From contig NZ_AP022587.1 of NCBI RefSeq assembly GCF_010731715.1, forward strand, positions 3,844,001 to 3,908,000: a DNA stretch of 64,000 bases. Reading direction: 5' to 3'. Below the pieces are notes generated by a model. It saw only the letters and a list, made by a program, of their open reading frames with translations. It was not told the origin of the DNA and did no database searches. The translations under genes were made by a program, and so were the position numbers. Of this stretch, positions 44,304-54,230 are shown piece by piece. Every line of letters begins with the position of its first letter. Within the stretch, counting starts at the first letter, position 1. The stretch is from Mycobacterium stomatepiae (GTDB lineage: Bacteria > Actinomycetota > Actinomycetes > Mycobacteriales > Mycobacteriaceae).

Positions 44304-45107
44304 GGCACCGTGACCGGGTAGAGCTGGTGGCGGCCCTGGAACTCTTTGAGCTCGACATCACGAGGTACACAGAGTTCGATATCGGCCTGGCCGTCGATCG
44401 CGTCGCGCACCGATTCGCTGATAAGAAGCTCGCCACCGCAGGCCTGGCCGGCAATGCGCGCCGCCATCGCGACGTTGCGACCGAAAAGATCGTCGCCGCG
44501 TCTGACCGAGGGCCCCAGATGCAAACCGATTCGGACACGAATGCCCTTCCAGCGCTCTGCGTTTTCGACGAGAGCGTGCTGCACGTCGATCCCGCACAAC
44601 GGCGGCCTTTGGGTCGGCGAATGCGATCATGAACCCGTCACCCTGATTTTTGACCACGTGGCCGCCGTGGTCGTCGACCAGGTTCTGGACGAGCCTGTTG
44701 TGCCGCTCCAGCACCTTCACCCACTCGTGATCCCCGAGGGCCTCGTTCTGCGCGGTGGAATCCTCGATGTCGGAAAAGGCAATCACGACATCACCGTCGG
44801 TGGTCAGCCGCGCGAGATCGGGGCGCTCGACCGGCGCCCAGCCGGCGAGATCTTCGACGGAGTTTCGTACGGTGGCGCCGATGCCTTTGGTGATCAGCGA
44901 ATCGGCCGTTTTGAAGGCCGTCCTGATCGCGAGCGGTGCCACCCCGCGGCGCCGCCGGCGTCGGTCGCTCTTGCGGGTGCGGCTCCGCTCGAGCGCCGCC
45001 CTGGCCCCCTTCAGTTGCCGTCGCGACACGACCAGCAGGACCGCGAGGGTGATGATTCCGCCGAGTTCGACCAACGCAGCCAACGACAGCAGCGCGGTGA
45101 CGGTCAT
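44297..45107 (-). pseudogene. Membrane-anchored class III adenylate/guanylate cyclase with a frameshift
   Basis: About 269 residues if repaired. One N-terminal helix (5-27) and a basic linker lead to a cyclase catalytic domain. Metal-binding Asp residues lie in [12 protein letters not shown] and in [11 protein letters not shown]. After FADPKAAV, near 44600, the frame shifts by what looks like two lost bases (or one gained). The domain resumes in the other frame with [27 protein letters not shown] and [11 protein letters not shown], ending at 44297. The uncorrected product stops before or loses the dimer-completing half and should be inactive. Mutation or sequence error are both possible. Confidence 0.85.
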
Positions 45108-45161
45108 CGCTTGTTCTCCGCCGCCGCGGGTGCGCCCATCAGCCGAGTATGACGGGCGCCG

Positions 45162-46106
45162 CTAACGCCCGGTCGTGCCGGCCCTTCGCGTCACCAAAGC
45201 AACGGCCGCCGCGACCAGGTCGGGCTGGTGGATCTGAATGAAGTGATCGCTGCCCGTCGCGACCAGATGCGGTGTCTGCGGCACCAACGCGACCAGATCC
45301 GAGGCGGCCTCGCGCCATGCCTGCTCCAACTTCGCGCCCTGCTCGGCCGACGCCGTCGCTGGAATCACAAACGGCTCCGTCCTCGTCAGCACCGCGATGG
45401 GAATGGGCGGGAACGCCGGGGCGGCACCGACCTGCTCGACGCTCTTGTCGATATCGACGACCTCGAACCCCGACGAATCGGCGAATTGCGGCGGCGGTGC
45501 ATCCAATGCCTCCCGGTATGCGGGCCAGTCGGCTCCCAGCAGGCTCGGTATTTCGACACCGAAGGCGTCGACGAACACCACCCCACACACCTGGTCGGGG
45601 TAGGTCTGGGCGTACAGCCGGGCGAAGAGCCCGCCCAGCGAGTGCCCGACGAGCAGGTAGGGACCCGCAAGATGCGCGGCGGTCAATAGCGCATGCAGAT
45701 CGCCGACGACGTCTTGCGCGGTGCGTGGCATCACGACCGGCGAACTGCGGTCGCTGAGTTCGAGCGGATCGGAATTACGCAAGGTGCCGGGCCGGTCGTA
45801 GGCGCAGACGCGATGGGTAGCGGCCAAGGCGGGCACGACGGCGGGGCCCACCGCCGGTGCGGCGGCATCGGATTGGTTCCATGGATCCGACGAGTTGTGA
45901 TAGCCGGATTCTAAAATAACTGTGGGACAGCCCTTTCCGCGGCATTCAAGATAGAGATGCCGTCCGTGGCCGATATCGATCGACCCGCTGAAGTCACCCG
46001 AAGAACCCCCCGCACTCGCGGGGCCGCTGTCGTGCCGACCTGCGCAACTCACCACCGCCAGCAGCAACGCGGTGGTGGAGATGAACACTTTCCAAACTGC
46101 GGGCAT
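45162..46106 (-). CDS. Secreted lipoprotein alpha/beta hydrolase
   Basis: 314 residues from ATG 46106. A lipobox AVVSCAG at Cys21 follows a hydrophobic signal. The nucleophile is Ser in LLVGHSLGGLFARLY. The catalytic His is in GSDHFIQIHQPDLV. An earlier start at 46145 would add residues before the signal peptide, so it is rejected. It probably acts as an esterase on the outside of the membrane. No linked genes suggest the substrate. Confidence 0.87.
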   Translation of the reverse strand: MPAVWKVFISTTALLLAVVSCAGRHDSGPASAGGSSGDFSGSIDIGHGRHLYLECRGKGCPTVILESGYHNSSDPWNQSDAAAPAVGPAVVPALAATHRVCAYDRPGTLRNSDPLELSDRSSPVVMPRTAQDVVGDLHALLTAAHLAGPYLLVGHSLGGLFARLYAQTYPDQVCGVVFVDAFGVEIPSLLGADWPAYREALDAPPPQFADSSGFEVVDIDKSVEQVGAAPAFPPIPIAVLTRTEPFVIPATASAEQGAKLEQAWREAASDLVALVPQTPHLVATGSDHFIQIHQPDLVAAAVALVTRRAGTTGR

Positions 46107-46251
46107 CGCGTCATTGTGCGGGCACACGGCGCGGGCGCCACGCACTGGCTGCGGCGTTGCGTGAAATCGCGTCTCCTATCGTGCCGTCGACCGGTTCAGT
46201 AGGGTCGCCATAACAACGGGAGGTCGAGCACGGTGGACAACCGGACACCGG

Positions 46252-46998
46252 CTAGCTGCGCCGCCGCACCAGCCGCTTCTCCACGGCACCCAGGACCGCG
46301 TCGCTGAGTTTGCCCAAGGCGGCCAGCAGGACGATGGCCAGCAGCATCACATCGGTGCGACCGGTGTTCTGGCTGTCGAGTAGCAAGAATCCGAGACCCT
46401 TCGAGGAGGCGATCAGCTCGGCCGCGACCACGAACAGCCACGCGTTGGCCAAGCCCAGCCGAAGCCCGTTCACCAATTCCGGGGCCGCGGCGGGCAACAT
46501 CACCGTCGCGAGCAGGACCGCACCCCGTCGCCCATAGGCCCGTCCCACCTCGACCAGCTGAGGATCGACGTGGGACAGCGCCGAAGCCGTCGTCGTGTAC
46601 ACGGGAAAGAACGCACCAACGGCGACCATCAAGATCTTCGGCGTCTCGTCGATGCCAAACCATAAGAGCAGCAAAGGGACCCGCGCCAGGGAAGGCACCG
46701 TGCGAAAGCCGGCGATGGTGGGTGCGAACAACCTGCGCACGACAACCGACAGCCCGACCGCTGAACCCAACGTGAGCGCCGCGACGGCACCCGCCAGATA
46801 TCCGACCACTACCCGAGATGTGCTGGCCCGCGGGTGAATCCAGAGTTCACCATGCCGGAGCAGACCGCCCAGCGCGGACACCACTTCACCGGGTGGCGGG
46901 AGCTGGCTGGGCGAGAAGAACCCCGTGACTCCCGTGACAAGCTGCCAGATCGCCAGCAGCAGCACCGGGACGATCAGCCCCACCAACGCCAGCGGCAA
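46252..46998 (-). CDS. ssuC: ABC permease, aliphatic sulfonate/taurine type
   Basis: About 248 residues with six membrane helices. The EAA loop is present (VGRAYGRRGAVLLATVMLPAAAPELVNGLRLG, quoted by its core MLPAAAPELVNGLRLG). The start is unclear: no ATG fits, TTG 46998 is used here, and the family N-terminus would begin near 47028, overlapping the ssuA stop. Belongs with ssuA and ssuB upstream in one operon. Direction of transport is import of alkanesulfonates or related anions by family. Confidence 0.85.
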   Translation of the reverse strand: MPLALVGLIVPVLLLAIWQLVTGVTGFFSPSQLPPPGEVVSALGGLLRHGELWIHPRASTSRVVVGYLAGAVAALTLGSAVGLSVVVRRLFAPTIAGFRTVPSLARVPLLLLWFGIDETPKILMVAVGAFFPVYTTTASALSHVDPQLVEVGRAYGRRGAVLLATVMLPAAAPELVNGLRLGLANAWLFVVAAELIASSKGLGFLLLDSQNTGRTDVMLLAIVLLAALGKLSDAVLGAVEKRLVRRRS

Positions 46999-47024
46999 CG
47001 TCGCCAGCCGGCCGGGCCGCGACG

Positions 47025-47993
47025 TCAGTGCGATTGCTGAATGTACGTCGGATCGATCAGCGTGCTCAGCGCGCTGCGGCCGGCTTCGTCGGACTTGATA
47101 TCGGAGTCGGCGACCGCGAGCGGCTCCACCCGGGCCAGCACCGCCTGCTGGGCGCTCCCCGGAATCGGATTGATGTCCACCAATGTCCGGGTCAGTTCCT
47201 CCTGGGCCACGCTCAGCGCGATGTTCGCCTGCGAGGCCAGCAGCGCTGCCAGTTGATCGGGATGCGCCTTCGCCCACTTCCGGGCCTCCTCATAGCTGTC
47301 GACCACTGCCTGGACCACGTCGGGGTGAGCAGCGATGAAATCCTCCCGTGCGTTCAAAAAGCCGTAGGAATTGAAACTTGGATTGCGATAGATGAAGCGG
47401 GAGCCCGATTGCTGGATCGTCTGCGCGATAAACGGGTCCAGGCCCGACCAAGCATCGACGTTGCCACGTTCCAACGCGGTCTTGCCGTCGGCATGCTGCA
47501 AGTTGACGATTTCGATGTCGCTCGGTGAAAGGCCGGCCGTCGCAAGCGATTGCAACAAGAAGAAATACGGGTCGGTGCCCTTGGTGACCGCCACCTTCTT
47601 ACCCTTCAGGTCGGCCACCGCTGTGATCGGCGAGTCCTTGGTGACGACCAAACCCGTCCACTCACCTCCGGCGAATAAGTCGACGGCCTTGATCGGCGAC
47701 CCGTTGGCCCGCGCGACCAACGCGGCCGAACCTGCGGTGGACCCGAAGTCCAGCGCCTTCGACCGCAGGCCCTCGTTGGCCTTGTTGCTCCCTGCCGAAA
47801 GCACCCAGGTCACGTTGTAACCGCGGTTTTCCAGCAGGTGCTGATCGCGAACCACCAGACTCAGTGGGCTGTAGTACGCATAGTCCAGATGGATGTCCTT
47901 CGACGCCGTGGAACCGGAGTTCGAACCGCAGCCGGACACCGCCACGACGCCGACGATCACCGAAATCGCGGCCAAGTAGCGACTTTTCACCAT
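47025..47993 (-). CDS. ssuA: ABC substrate-binding lipoprotein, aliphatic sulfonate type
   Basis: 322 residues. Signal with lipobox VAVSGCGSN (Cys22). The mature domain is the SsuA/TauA/NMT1-like fold, with YNVTWVLSAGSNKANEGLRS and FAGGEWTGLVVTKDSPI, then LKGKKVAVTKGTDPYFFLLQ. It captures the sulfonate and delivers it to SsuC. Overlaps ssuB by 7 bp, showing tight coupling. The true ligand is not proven; taurine and other sulfonates are candidates. Confidence 0.9.
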   Translation of the reverse strand: MVKSRYLAAISVIVGVVAVSGCGSNSGSTASKDIHLDYAYYSPLSLVVRDQHLLENRGYNVTWVLSAGSNKANEGLRSKALDFGSTAGSAALVARANGSPIKAVDLFAGGEWTGLVVTKDSPITAVADLKGKKVAVTKGTDPYFFLLQSLATAGLSPSDIEIVNLQHADGKTALERGNVDAWSGLDPFIAQTIQQSGSRFIYRNPSFNSYGFLNAREDFIAAHPDVVQAVVDSYEEARKWAKAHPDQLAALLASQANIALSVAQEELTRTLVDINPIPGSAQQAVLARVEPLAVADSDIKSDEAGRSALSTLIDPTYIQQSH

Positions 47994-48775
47994 GCCTTTG
48001 CCTCACTGCTCCGTCGGGGTACACCGGGTTCGTCCAACAATTGGTCGCGCAACGCGGCGATCCGCGGATCACCGCGGTCGCGTGATTTGGGGATGGTGAC
48101 TTCGTGCGTCGCAGCAATGCGGGCGCCGCCGCTCGCATCGGCGCGCAGGATCAACACCCGGTCGGCGAGGATCGCGGCCTCGTCCACATCGTGTGTCACC
48201 AGAACCGTTGTGGTGCCTGCCTCTTGCTGCACCGCATCGAGCAAGTCCTGCATCCGTAATCGGGTCAGCGCATCGAGGGCGGCCAGCGGCTCGTCCAGCA
48301 GCAGAACGCGTGGGCGTCGCGCCAGGGCGCGCGCAAGACCCGCGCGCTGCGCCATCCCACCGGACACTTGCCGCGGGCGGTGGTCACCGAATTCCCGTAA
48401 CCCGACGACGTCGAGCCAATGCTGCACCGCGCCAGCACCTTTAGCCCGCGGCGTGCCGGGCGGCAGCCCGTACTCCACGTTGCCGGCCAGGGACCGCCAG
48501 GGCAGCAGACGGGGTTCCTGGAACACCACCGCACAACGCGGGTCGATTCCGCGGACGGCTTCGCCGTCGATCTCGATTCGCCCGCCGGTCGGACTGTCGA
48601 GGCCGGCGATGAGTCGCAACAATGTCGACTTGCCGCTGCCCGACGACCCGAGCAGCGCGACGACCTCACCCGGCTCGATTTCGATGTCGACTTCGTGGAG
48701 CACGGTATGCGGTCCGAACGTGCGGTCGACACCACGAACAGATACCCGGGCCGGTGCCGGATTGGTCGACATCAC
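47987..48775 (-). CDS. ssuB: ABC ATPase, aliphatic sulfonate type
   Basis: 262 residues. Walker A LLGSSGSGKST (41-51), Q loop VFQEPRLLPW, signature QVSGGMAQRAGLARAL, Walker B LLLDEPLAALD and switch THDVDEA are all intact. First gene of ssuB-ssuA-ssuC. The order B-A-C and the sulfonate-type binding protein support import of organosulfur compounds, matching the flavin monooxygenase row at 36-41 kb. Confidence 0.92.
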   Translation of the reverse strand: MMSTNPAPARVSVRGVDRTFGPHTVLHEVDIEIEPGEVVALLGSSGSGKSTLLRLIAGLDSPTGGRIEIDGEAVRGIDPRCAVVFQEPRLLPWRSLAGNVEYGLPPGTPRAKGAGAVQHWLDVVGLREFGDHRPRQVSGGMAQRAGLARALARRPRVLLLDEPLAALDALTRLRMQDLLDAVQQEAGTTTVLVTHDVDEAAILADRVLILRADASGGARIAATHEVTIPKSRDRGDPRIAALRDQLLDEPGVPRRSSEAKAW

Positions 48776-49019
48776 CCGCGCAGCCGAGGAATCACTGGGA
48801 CAGACCGCCAGGTTTGCTCCGGCCGTGATTCAAATCCGCCCTCGCCGGGCAGACGTAACGGGTGACAACCACCGTTGTCGGCGGAGGCGGAATAAGCGCC
48901 TCAGCGGCGCCGCTTGTGAACGGGGTCGTCCCGTATATTTTGTTGGCGCGCTTCAAGACACAGCCCTGTCGGTCAGCCGCGTGCAGACATTGGGGAGGAA
49001 TTCAGCGTGCAGATCGGAT
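48776..49019. other. Intergenic region between divergent ssuB and MFS
   Basis: 244 bp. The long open frame on the plus strand continues through here and through the ssu genes, but no family similarity is seen before about 49020. A GGGGAGGAA at 48991-48999 is too far from the chosen start, which leaves the MFS start uncertain. Confidence 0.4.
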
Positions 49020-50264
49020 GTGGCAGTGGCCGGCCGGGAACTTCGGGCGACGGCGGAGTCGCGTGAACACCAGGAACGCGGTGAATCCCGGGGATCCGAG
49101 CTGTTATTCGCCGCGGTGTTGGCCGTTCTGCTGGCGACCGGCTGGGCGGCCAACCACTTCGCGGGGTTGATCCCCGCGCTCAGCGACCACCGACATCTCA
49201 ACAGGGCCACCCTCGACGCGATCTTCGGGATCTACGCGGTGGGACTGCTGCCCGGCCTGCTCATCGGCGGCCGGCTGTCGGATGTGCTCGGGCGGCAGTC
49301 GGTGGCCTGGGCGGGGTCGGTCAGCACGCTGGCCGGTACGGTCGCGATGTTGCTGTCTCAGCATTCCGCCGTGTTGCTCGGGGGCCGTTTGGTGGTCGGG
49401 GCCGGTGTCGGGCTGGTGGTCAGCTCGTGCACCGCATGGGCTTCGGACATGAAGGGCCCGGCCGGCGCCGCCGTCGCCGGGGCCGTCCTGACGGCCGGTT
49501 TCGCGGTCGGTCCGTTCGCAGCCGGCGTGCTCATTTCGGTGCCGCATTCCAGGCTGTGGGAATCGTTCGGAATCGCCGCCGCACTCGTCGTGCTGGCTAC
49601 CGTCGTCGCGGTGGTGGCGGCCCACCACGCGGACCTGCCCGCCCCGAAACCCATGCCCAGCCGCGAGCAGGCGACGTCGGCACGCCCCGCTATCGCGCGG
49701 GCGTTGAGTTGGGCGCTACCGATGTCCCCGTGGGTCTACTCCTCGGCGACACTTGCCTTCGTCACCATCCCGACTCACGTACAGACCGGTCTGGCCGCCC
49801 CACTGGCCGCCGGGACCGCCGCACTGATCGCCAGCGGCGTCAGCGGCACTACGCAACTGATCGCTCGCGCACGTCGGTGGGGTCCGCAGGCCGGCACTAT
49901 TGGCGCGGCGCTGGCCGCGCTCGGCTACGCCGTGACCGCGGCGGCGCCGTCGGCCATCCCGCTGGGTGTGGGCCTGTCGCTACTGGTGATTCTCGGTTGC
50001 GCGTCCGGGCTGTTGCTCCGGGAGGGCTTGATCGACTTGGAAGCCGCTGCACCGCAACGCTTGCGCGGTGCCGTCACCGGAGCGTTCTACACGGTGAGTT
50101 ACATCGGCTTCGGCCTGCCGATGCTGTTGAGCACCGTCGGGTCCGCCGAAGTCGCATCCACGATCCTTACGGTGATGGCGGTATTGGCCTTGACCACCGC
50201 CGCAGCCCGAGCGGTCCGGCTGCGGCGAAATAGCCACCGGCGCAGCGAGTTCATTCCCCTGTGA
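49020..50264 (+). CDS. Major facilitator superfamily transporter
   Basis: About 414 residues with 12 hydrophobic helices. Motif A-like loop: LIGGRLSDVLGRQSVAWAG, preceded by FGIYAVGLLPGL. The start could be GTG 49020, GTG 49026 or TTG 48990; I chose 49020. The open frame reaches back to 47838 but that part is the shadow of ssuA and ssuB. Substrate unknown; divergent from the ssu operon, so a link to sulfur compounds is possible but weak. Confidence 0.75.
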   Translation: MAVAGRELRATAESREHQERGESRGSELLFAAVLAVLLATGWAANHFAGLIPALSDHRHLNRATLDAIFGIYAVGLLPGLLIGGRLSDVLGRQSVAWAGSVSTLAGTVAMLLSQHSAVLLGGRLVVGAGVGLVVSSCTAWASDMKGPAGAAVAGAVLTAGFAVGPFAAGVLISVPHSRLWESFGIAAALVVLATVVAVVAAHHADLPAPKPMPSREQATSARPAIARALSWALPMSPWVYSSATLAFVTIPTHVQTGLAAPLAAGTAALIASGVSGTTQLIARARRWGPQAGTIGAALAALGYAVTAAAPSAIPLGVGLSLLVILGCASGLLLREGLIDLEAAAPQRLRGAVTGAFYTVSYIGFGLPMLLSTVGSAEVASTILTVMAVLALTTAAARAVRLRRNSHRRSEFIPL

Positions 50265-50271
50265 TCAGCTG

Positions 50272-51212
50272 CTACAGCGCGAGCGCCTGGCGCAGCACCG
50301 TGATCTTCTCAGCCTCTTCACGCTTGGAGATCGCCGCGTCCTGGATCAACATCGAGCCATGGAAAGTCCTGGGAATAAATGTAATTCGACGCTCACGCCG
50401 GCGGCAAGCATGGCCAGGGCGTAGGCGACTCCTTCGTCGCGGAGTGGGTCGAAGTGCATGACCGAAACGTACGCGGGCGGCAGACCCGCCAAATCGGTGG
50501 CGCGGGCTGGCGCGGCGTAGATCGGTACGTCGTCGGCACCGGCACGACCGGCGCCTAGGTAGCAGTCCCAGCTGAGAATCGCCCGAGGCCGGCTCCACAG
50601 CGGGGTATCGGTGAAGTCGGTCATGCTTGCGGTGATCAGTCGGTCGTCGAGTTCGGGCACCGACAAAAACTGGAATGCGATGTGCGGTCCGCCGCGGTCG
50701 CGAGCCAACAGCGCCAGCGCCGCACACAGCCCGCCACCGGCGCTCATGCCGTGGATGGCGATGCGTTGCGGATCGATGCCCAATTCGTCGGCATTCGCCG
50801 CGGTCCAAACCAGCCCGGCGTAGACGTCCTCCAGACCACCGGGGAACGGAGTCTCGGGTGCAAGCCGGTAATCGACGGACACCACGACGACGCCCAGCTC
50901 ACGGGCAAGCACGACGTTGGAGCCGTGCTCGGTTTCGAGGTCGCCGGCGATGAACCCGCCGCCGTGCACGCTGTACACCGCCGCCGGGGCACTGCGCTGT
51001 TCCGGCCAGTAAATGCGGATCGGCACCGCGGGATCGCCGTCGCGGCCGGGGATTTCGCGGTTCTCGATCCGCAGTCCGGTGGCATCCGGCACCGGCAACG
51101 CAGAGATGATTTCCGACATCGCCGCACGGATGGCCAGCGGATCGTCAGCCGGCAGGTCGGGCAAATGTGGAAGCACCGCGGCGATCTCCGGGTCGAACGC
51201 ATACGTCGTCAT
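50272..51212 (-). pseudogene. Alpha/beta hydrolase (hormone-sensitive lipase family) with late frameshift
   Basis: Intact for the first 283 residues: oxyanion hole HGGGF (83-87), nucleophile Ser157 in IHGMSAGGGL, and catalytic Asp in HFDPLRDEG. Near 50367 a base is missing after HLFPG. The reading frame ends at 50346 with a wrong tail. The other frame carries the real C-terminus TFHGSMLIQDAAISKREEAEK, whose His completes the triad, up to 50272. Translated as it stands the protein has no catalytic His. A recent mutation or a sequence error. Confidence 0.85.
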
Positions 51213-51386
51213 ATGGCACTCCTGAATCGATCAGCGGCACGTCGTCCGTAATACTGCGTGCGGCCTCGGCTTCTGGCTAGATCGATTTCGCGTTCGTGCG
51301 CGAGGTGTACAGACCGGGACGTTTACCGTCGCTGCGCGGTCCGACAAGGGAATTAAGTCGAGAACTAATCGGTTCGTCTAAACCAA

Positions 51387-52457
51387 ATGAAGTTCCTGCT
51401 GATAACTCTGATCACGCACGTTCCAGATCCGGTTTCGGGAGCAAAGAAGAGCCCGGCCGACCGGTTGCGCGAAGTGCTCGACAAGGCGGTTCTCGCCGAG
51501 GAACTGGGATTCGACGGCTTTGCGGTGGGCGAGCGGCACGAGGACCCGTTCATCTCGTCCTCGCCACCGGTGGTGCTGAGCAACATCGCGGCACGCACGT
51601 CGAAAATCGCTCTGTTCACCGGGGTTACCACGTTGAGCCTGCTCGATCCGGTGCGCGCGTTTGAAGACTATTCGACGCTGGACAATCTCTCCGGCGGACG
51701 CCTCGAACTGATCATCGGCAAGGGCAACGGTGCGGCACAGGCCGAGCTGTTCCACGTGACGGCCGAGGATCAATGGCAGCGCAACCGCGAGGGCTACGAG
51801 TTGTTCCGCATGCTGTGGGACAACGAGGCCGTGACGTGGTCGGGCCGCTTCCGCCCTCCCCTGGTCAACGCCAAGGCACTTCCGCGACCGCTGCAGAACC
51901 GGATTCGAATCTGGCATGGCAGCGCGACGAGTCAGGCGTCCGTCGACCTCGCGGCCCGGCACGGCGATCCGATCTTCTCCGCCAATGTCATCAACCCGAT
52001 TGAGCCTTACGCCGAGCTGGTAAGCCACTACCGGCAACGGTGGGAGTTCTACGGCCACCGCGCCCAGGACGCCCTGGTCGGTGCCGGGACCGCCGGGTTC
52101 TACGTCGCTCCGACAGCACAAGAAGCCGTCGCCGCCTACCGGCCGATGTTCGAAGCGCGCCTGGCGTTCGCTCGCCAGGCCGGGATGCCGGTGGTGTTCG
52201 AGTCGATGGAAGATTTCGTCGAGCGCAGCTCCGCTTTGGTGGGCAGTCCCGAGCAGGTGATCGACAAGGTCGGTCGCTATCACGAGCAACTGGGTCACGA
52301 GGTGATGCACGTGTCCGCCGATGCTGACGGAGTGACGCCCGCCCAGCAGCGTCGTAGCTTCGAACTGTTTCAGTCCGAGGTAGCGCCCATCCTTCGCGCG
52401 CGTATTCCGAGTCGCCCCTTGATCGCTCAGTTAGACACCAATAGCGTTGTCAAGTAG
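51387..52457 (+). CDS. LLM-class flavin-dependent oxidoreductase
   Basis: 356 residues of the luciferase-like superfamily. MKFLLITLITHVPDP at the start and FDGFAVGERHEDPF, IALFTGVTTLSLLDPVR, NLSGGRLELIIGKGN are seen. FMN or F420 is the cofactor. Start ATG 51387 has no strong RBS. It lies tail to tail with the Nudix gene with no gap. Substrate unknown. Confidence 0.9.
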   Translation: MKFLLITLITHVPDPVSGAKKSPADRLREVLDKAVLAEELGFDGFAVGERHEDPFISSSPPVVLSNIAARTSKIALFTGVTTLSLLDPVRAFEDYSTLDNLSGGRLELIIGKGNGAAQAELFHVTAEDQWQRNREGYELFRMLWDNEAVTWSGRFRPPLVNAKALPRPLQNRIRIWHGSATSQASVDLAARHGDPIFSANVINPIEPYAELVSHYRQRWEFYGHRAQDALVGAGTAGFYVAPTAQEAVAAYRPMFEARLAFARQAGMPVVFESMEDFVERSSALVGSPEQVIDKVGRYHEQLGHEVMHVSADADGVTPAQQRRSFELFQSEVAPILRARIPSRPLIAQLDTNSVVK

Positions 52458-53177
52458 CTACTTCCATGCAAACACCGGCTCCTCGAGCTGATCGACCGGA
52501 TCGTGACGGCCTTCCAGGCACAGCCAACGCAACTGCAACAACACCGCGCCGGTCGGCGCGTGGATGAGGTCATTGCCCAGCGGGATCTGCACGACCGGTC
52601 GCGGGCTCTCTTTGATGGTGATGAACCGCGGCGAGTCGTCACGTTGCAGCTGGTGTAGCCCCACCCGGTACACCGCCACGACCTCGTCGGGCGCGGGATC
52701 GGGATCGAGCCGTCCGCCTCCCCAGATCACCACCGGCGTGATCACATAGCCGGATCGGGTCGGGTAGTCATCGAGCAGGCCCAACACCGTCGAATCCGGC
52801 AGCGTGACACCAACCTCCTCGTCCAATTCGCGTAACGCGGCGTCGACCGCCGTCTCGCCCGAATCGAGCCGGCCGCCCGGGAGGGCCCACTGAGCAGCGT
52901 GTGTGGCGAGGCGAGAAGCCCTGCGGCACAGTAGAAATGCCGCTCCGCCGGACACGTCGACCATGCGCCCGTCCAGGTCCTCTGCCGGCATCGGGCGACC
53001 GACGTTCCAGTCCTCGACCGACACCGGATCCACCCGGTCCTCCCCGACCTCCGAATCGACCAATACCACCGCGACGGCGGCGTGCCGCTTGGTCGGATCG
53101 ATCATCGCGCGACGCTCGTGGCCCGCAAGATGATTGCGAATCCGCTCCCGCAGCGCCTCGTCGTAGGGGATGGTCAT
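52458..53177 (-). CDS. Nudix hydrolase
   Basis: 239 residues. The Nudix box GGRLDSGETAVDAALRELDE with EEVGV following is complete (about 102-124), with catalytic Glu residues in place. ALPGGRL just before it is typical. Hydrolyses nucleoside diphosphates linked to another moiety or CoA, by family. Start ATG 53177. The stop abuts the stop of the opposing gene. Confidence 0.9.
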   Translation of the reverse strand: MTIPYDEALRERIRNHLAGHERRAMIDPTKRHAAVAVVLVDSEVGEDRVDPVSVEDWNVGRPMPAEDLDGRMVDVSGGAAFLLCRRASRLATHAAQWALPGGRLDSGETAVDAALRELDEEVGVTLPDSTVLGLLDDYPTRSGYVITPVVIWGGGRLDPDPAPDEVVAVYRVGLHQLQRDDSPRFITIKESPRPVVQIPLGNDLIHAPTGAVLLQLRWLCLEGRHDPVDQLEEPVFAWK

Positions 53178-53267
53178 CGCTCGAGCCTAGGCCGAGAGGT
53201 TTCCCAAGACTTGTCGCTTCGGATCGGCAGTCACCGACGCACGCGAGCCGCGTCGTCGGGCTGGTGC

Positions 53268-54149
53268 TCAGTTCTGTCGGCCGAGCAGCTCGGCGACGAA
53301 ACGATCGACGAAGCCGTCCACCGTCTCTCGACCGGCGGGCCGGATGACGAATTTCGTCAATCCCGCCTCCAGATAGGCGTCGAGTTGCCGGTGCAGCCGA
53401 TCCCAGTCCGAGGCGATCAGATCACCGGGATCGACGTCCGGACGCCGCCGGCGGGCCGCTTCGACCAGCTCCGGAGACAACTCACCATTGGCCACGCCCA
53501 GCGAAATACCGAAGTGGTCGGGCTCGATCCGCCGGCCGGCCTGCTCTGCGGCCCGCTCAATCACCTCGCGCCCGGCCCGCGCCTCATCCGGGGTGAGGAA
53601 GCTGCCCAGCCAGCCATCGGCCAAGGCACCGACGCGGCGAAACGCCGCCGGTGCCGAGCCGCCCAACCAAATATCCAGTGGTGGAGCAGGTTTCGGCGTG
53701 ATCACCGCCCCGCTGACCGTGAAGTAGCGCCCGTGATAACTGGCTGAATCGTCGGCTAGCGCCGAACGCAGCACTCGCAGCGACTCATCGAACACCGCCG
53801 CGCGCTCGCCATCGGGGACCGCGAACAGTTCGCGCTCGGCCGGAATCGCCGACCGCAACCCGAAGACCGGAAGAACCCGCTTGGGTGCGATGGCGGCCAA
53901 CGACGCCAGCTGTTTGGCCACCAACACCGGATGGCGCCCCGGCAGCACCGCCACCGATGTGCCCACCTTCAACCGGGTCGTGCGGGCGAGCGCGTAGGCC
54001 ATGCCGACGACGGGATCCACCGTCGGGGCGTAGACCAGCTCGGAGAACCACAACGAGTCGACCCCGCTGTTCTCCAGATGATCGACGATGCCGGCGAGCT
54101 GATCGGGTGTGCTGTCCGCACCCAGTCCAACCCCGAAACGAATCTTCAC
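53268..54149 (-). CDS. Probable F420-dependent LLM-class oxidoreductase
   Basis: 293 residues from GTG 54149. N-terminal VKIRFGVGLG, SLWFSELVYAP, LKVGTSVAVLPGRHPVLVAK and PPLDIWLGGSAPAAFRRVG match the mycobacterial F420-type luciferase-like group. Frame is open a further 19 residues, but the chosen start gives a normal barrel beginning. Substrate unknown. Confidence 0.88.
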   Translation of the reverse strand: MKIRFGVGLGADSTPDQLAGIVDHLENSGVDSLWFSELVYAPTVDPVVGMAYALARTTRLKVGTSVAVLPGRHPVLVAKQLASLAAIAPKRVLPVFGLRSAIPAERELFAVPDGERAAVFDESLRVLRSALADDSASYHGRYFTVSGAVITPKPAPPLDIWLGGSAPAAFRRVGALADGWLGSFLTPDEARAGREVIERAAEQAGRRIEPDHFGISLGVANGELSPELVEAARRRRPDVDPGDLIASDWDRLHRQLDAYLEAGLTKFVIRPAGRETVDGFVDRFVAELLGRQN

Positions 54150-54230
54150 CCGCGTCTCCCTTCGTGCGTCGCCCACCTGCGTATCGCAACGCGGCAGTGC
54201 CGCCATTTGTGCCCTTTGCTATCCAGAAAC

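Noticed and set aside
47838..49019. N-terminal extension making an 808-residue MFS protein
   Set aside because: That part is antisense to ssuA and ssuB and shows no similarity; the real gene begins near 49020.
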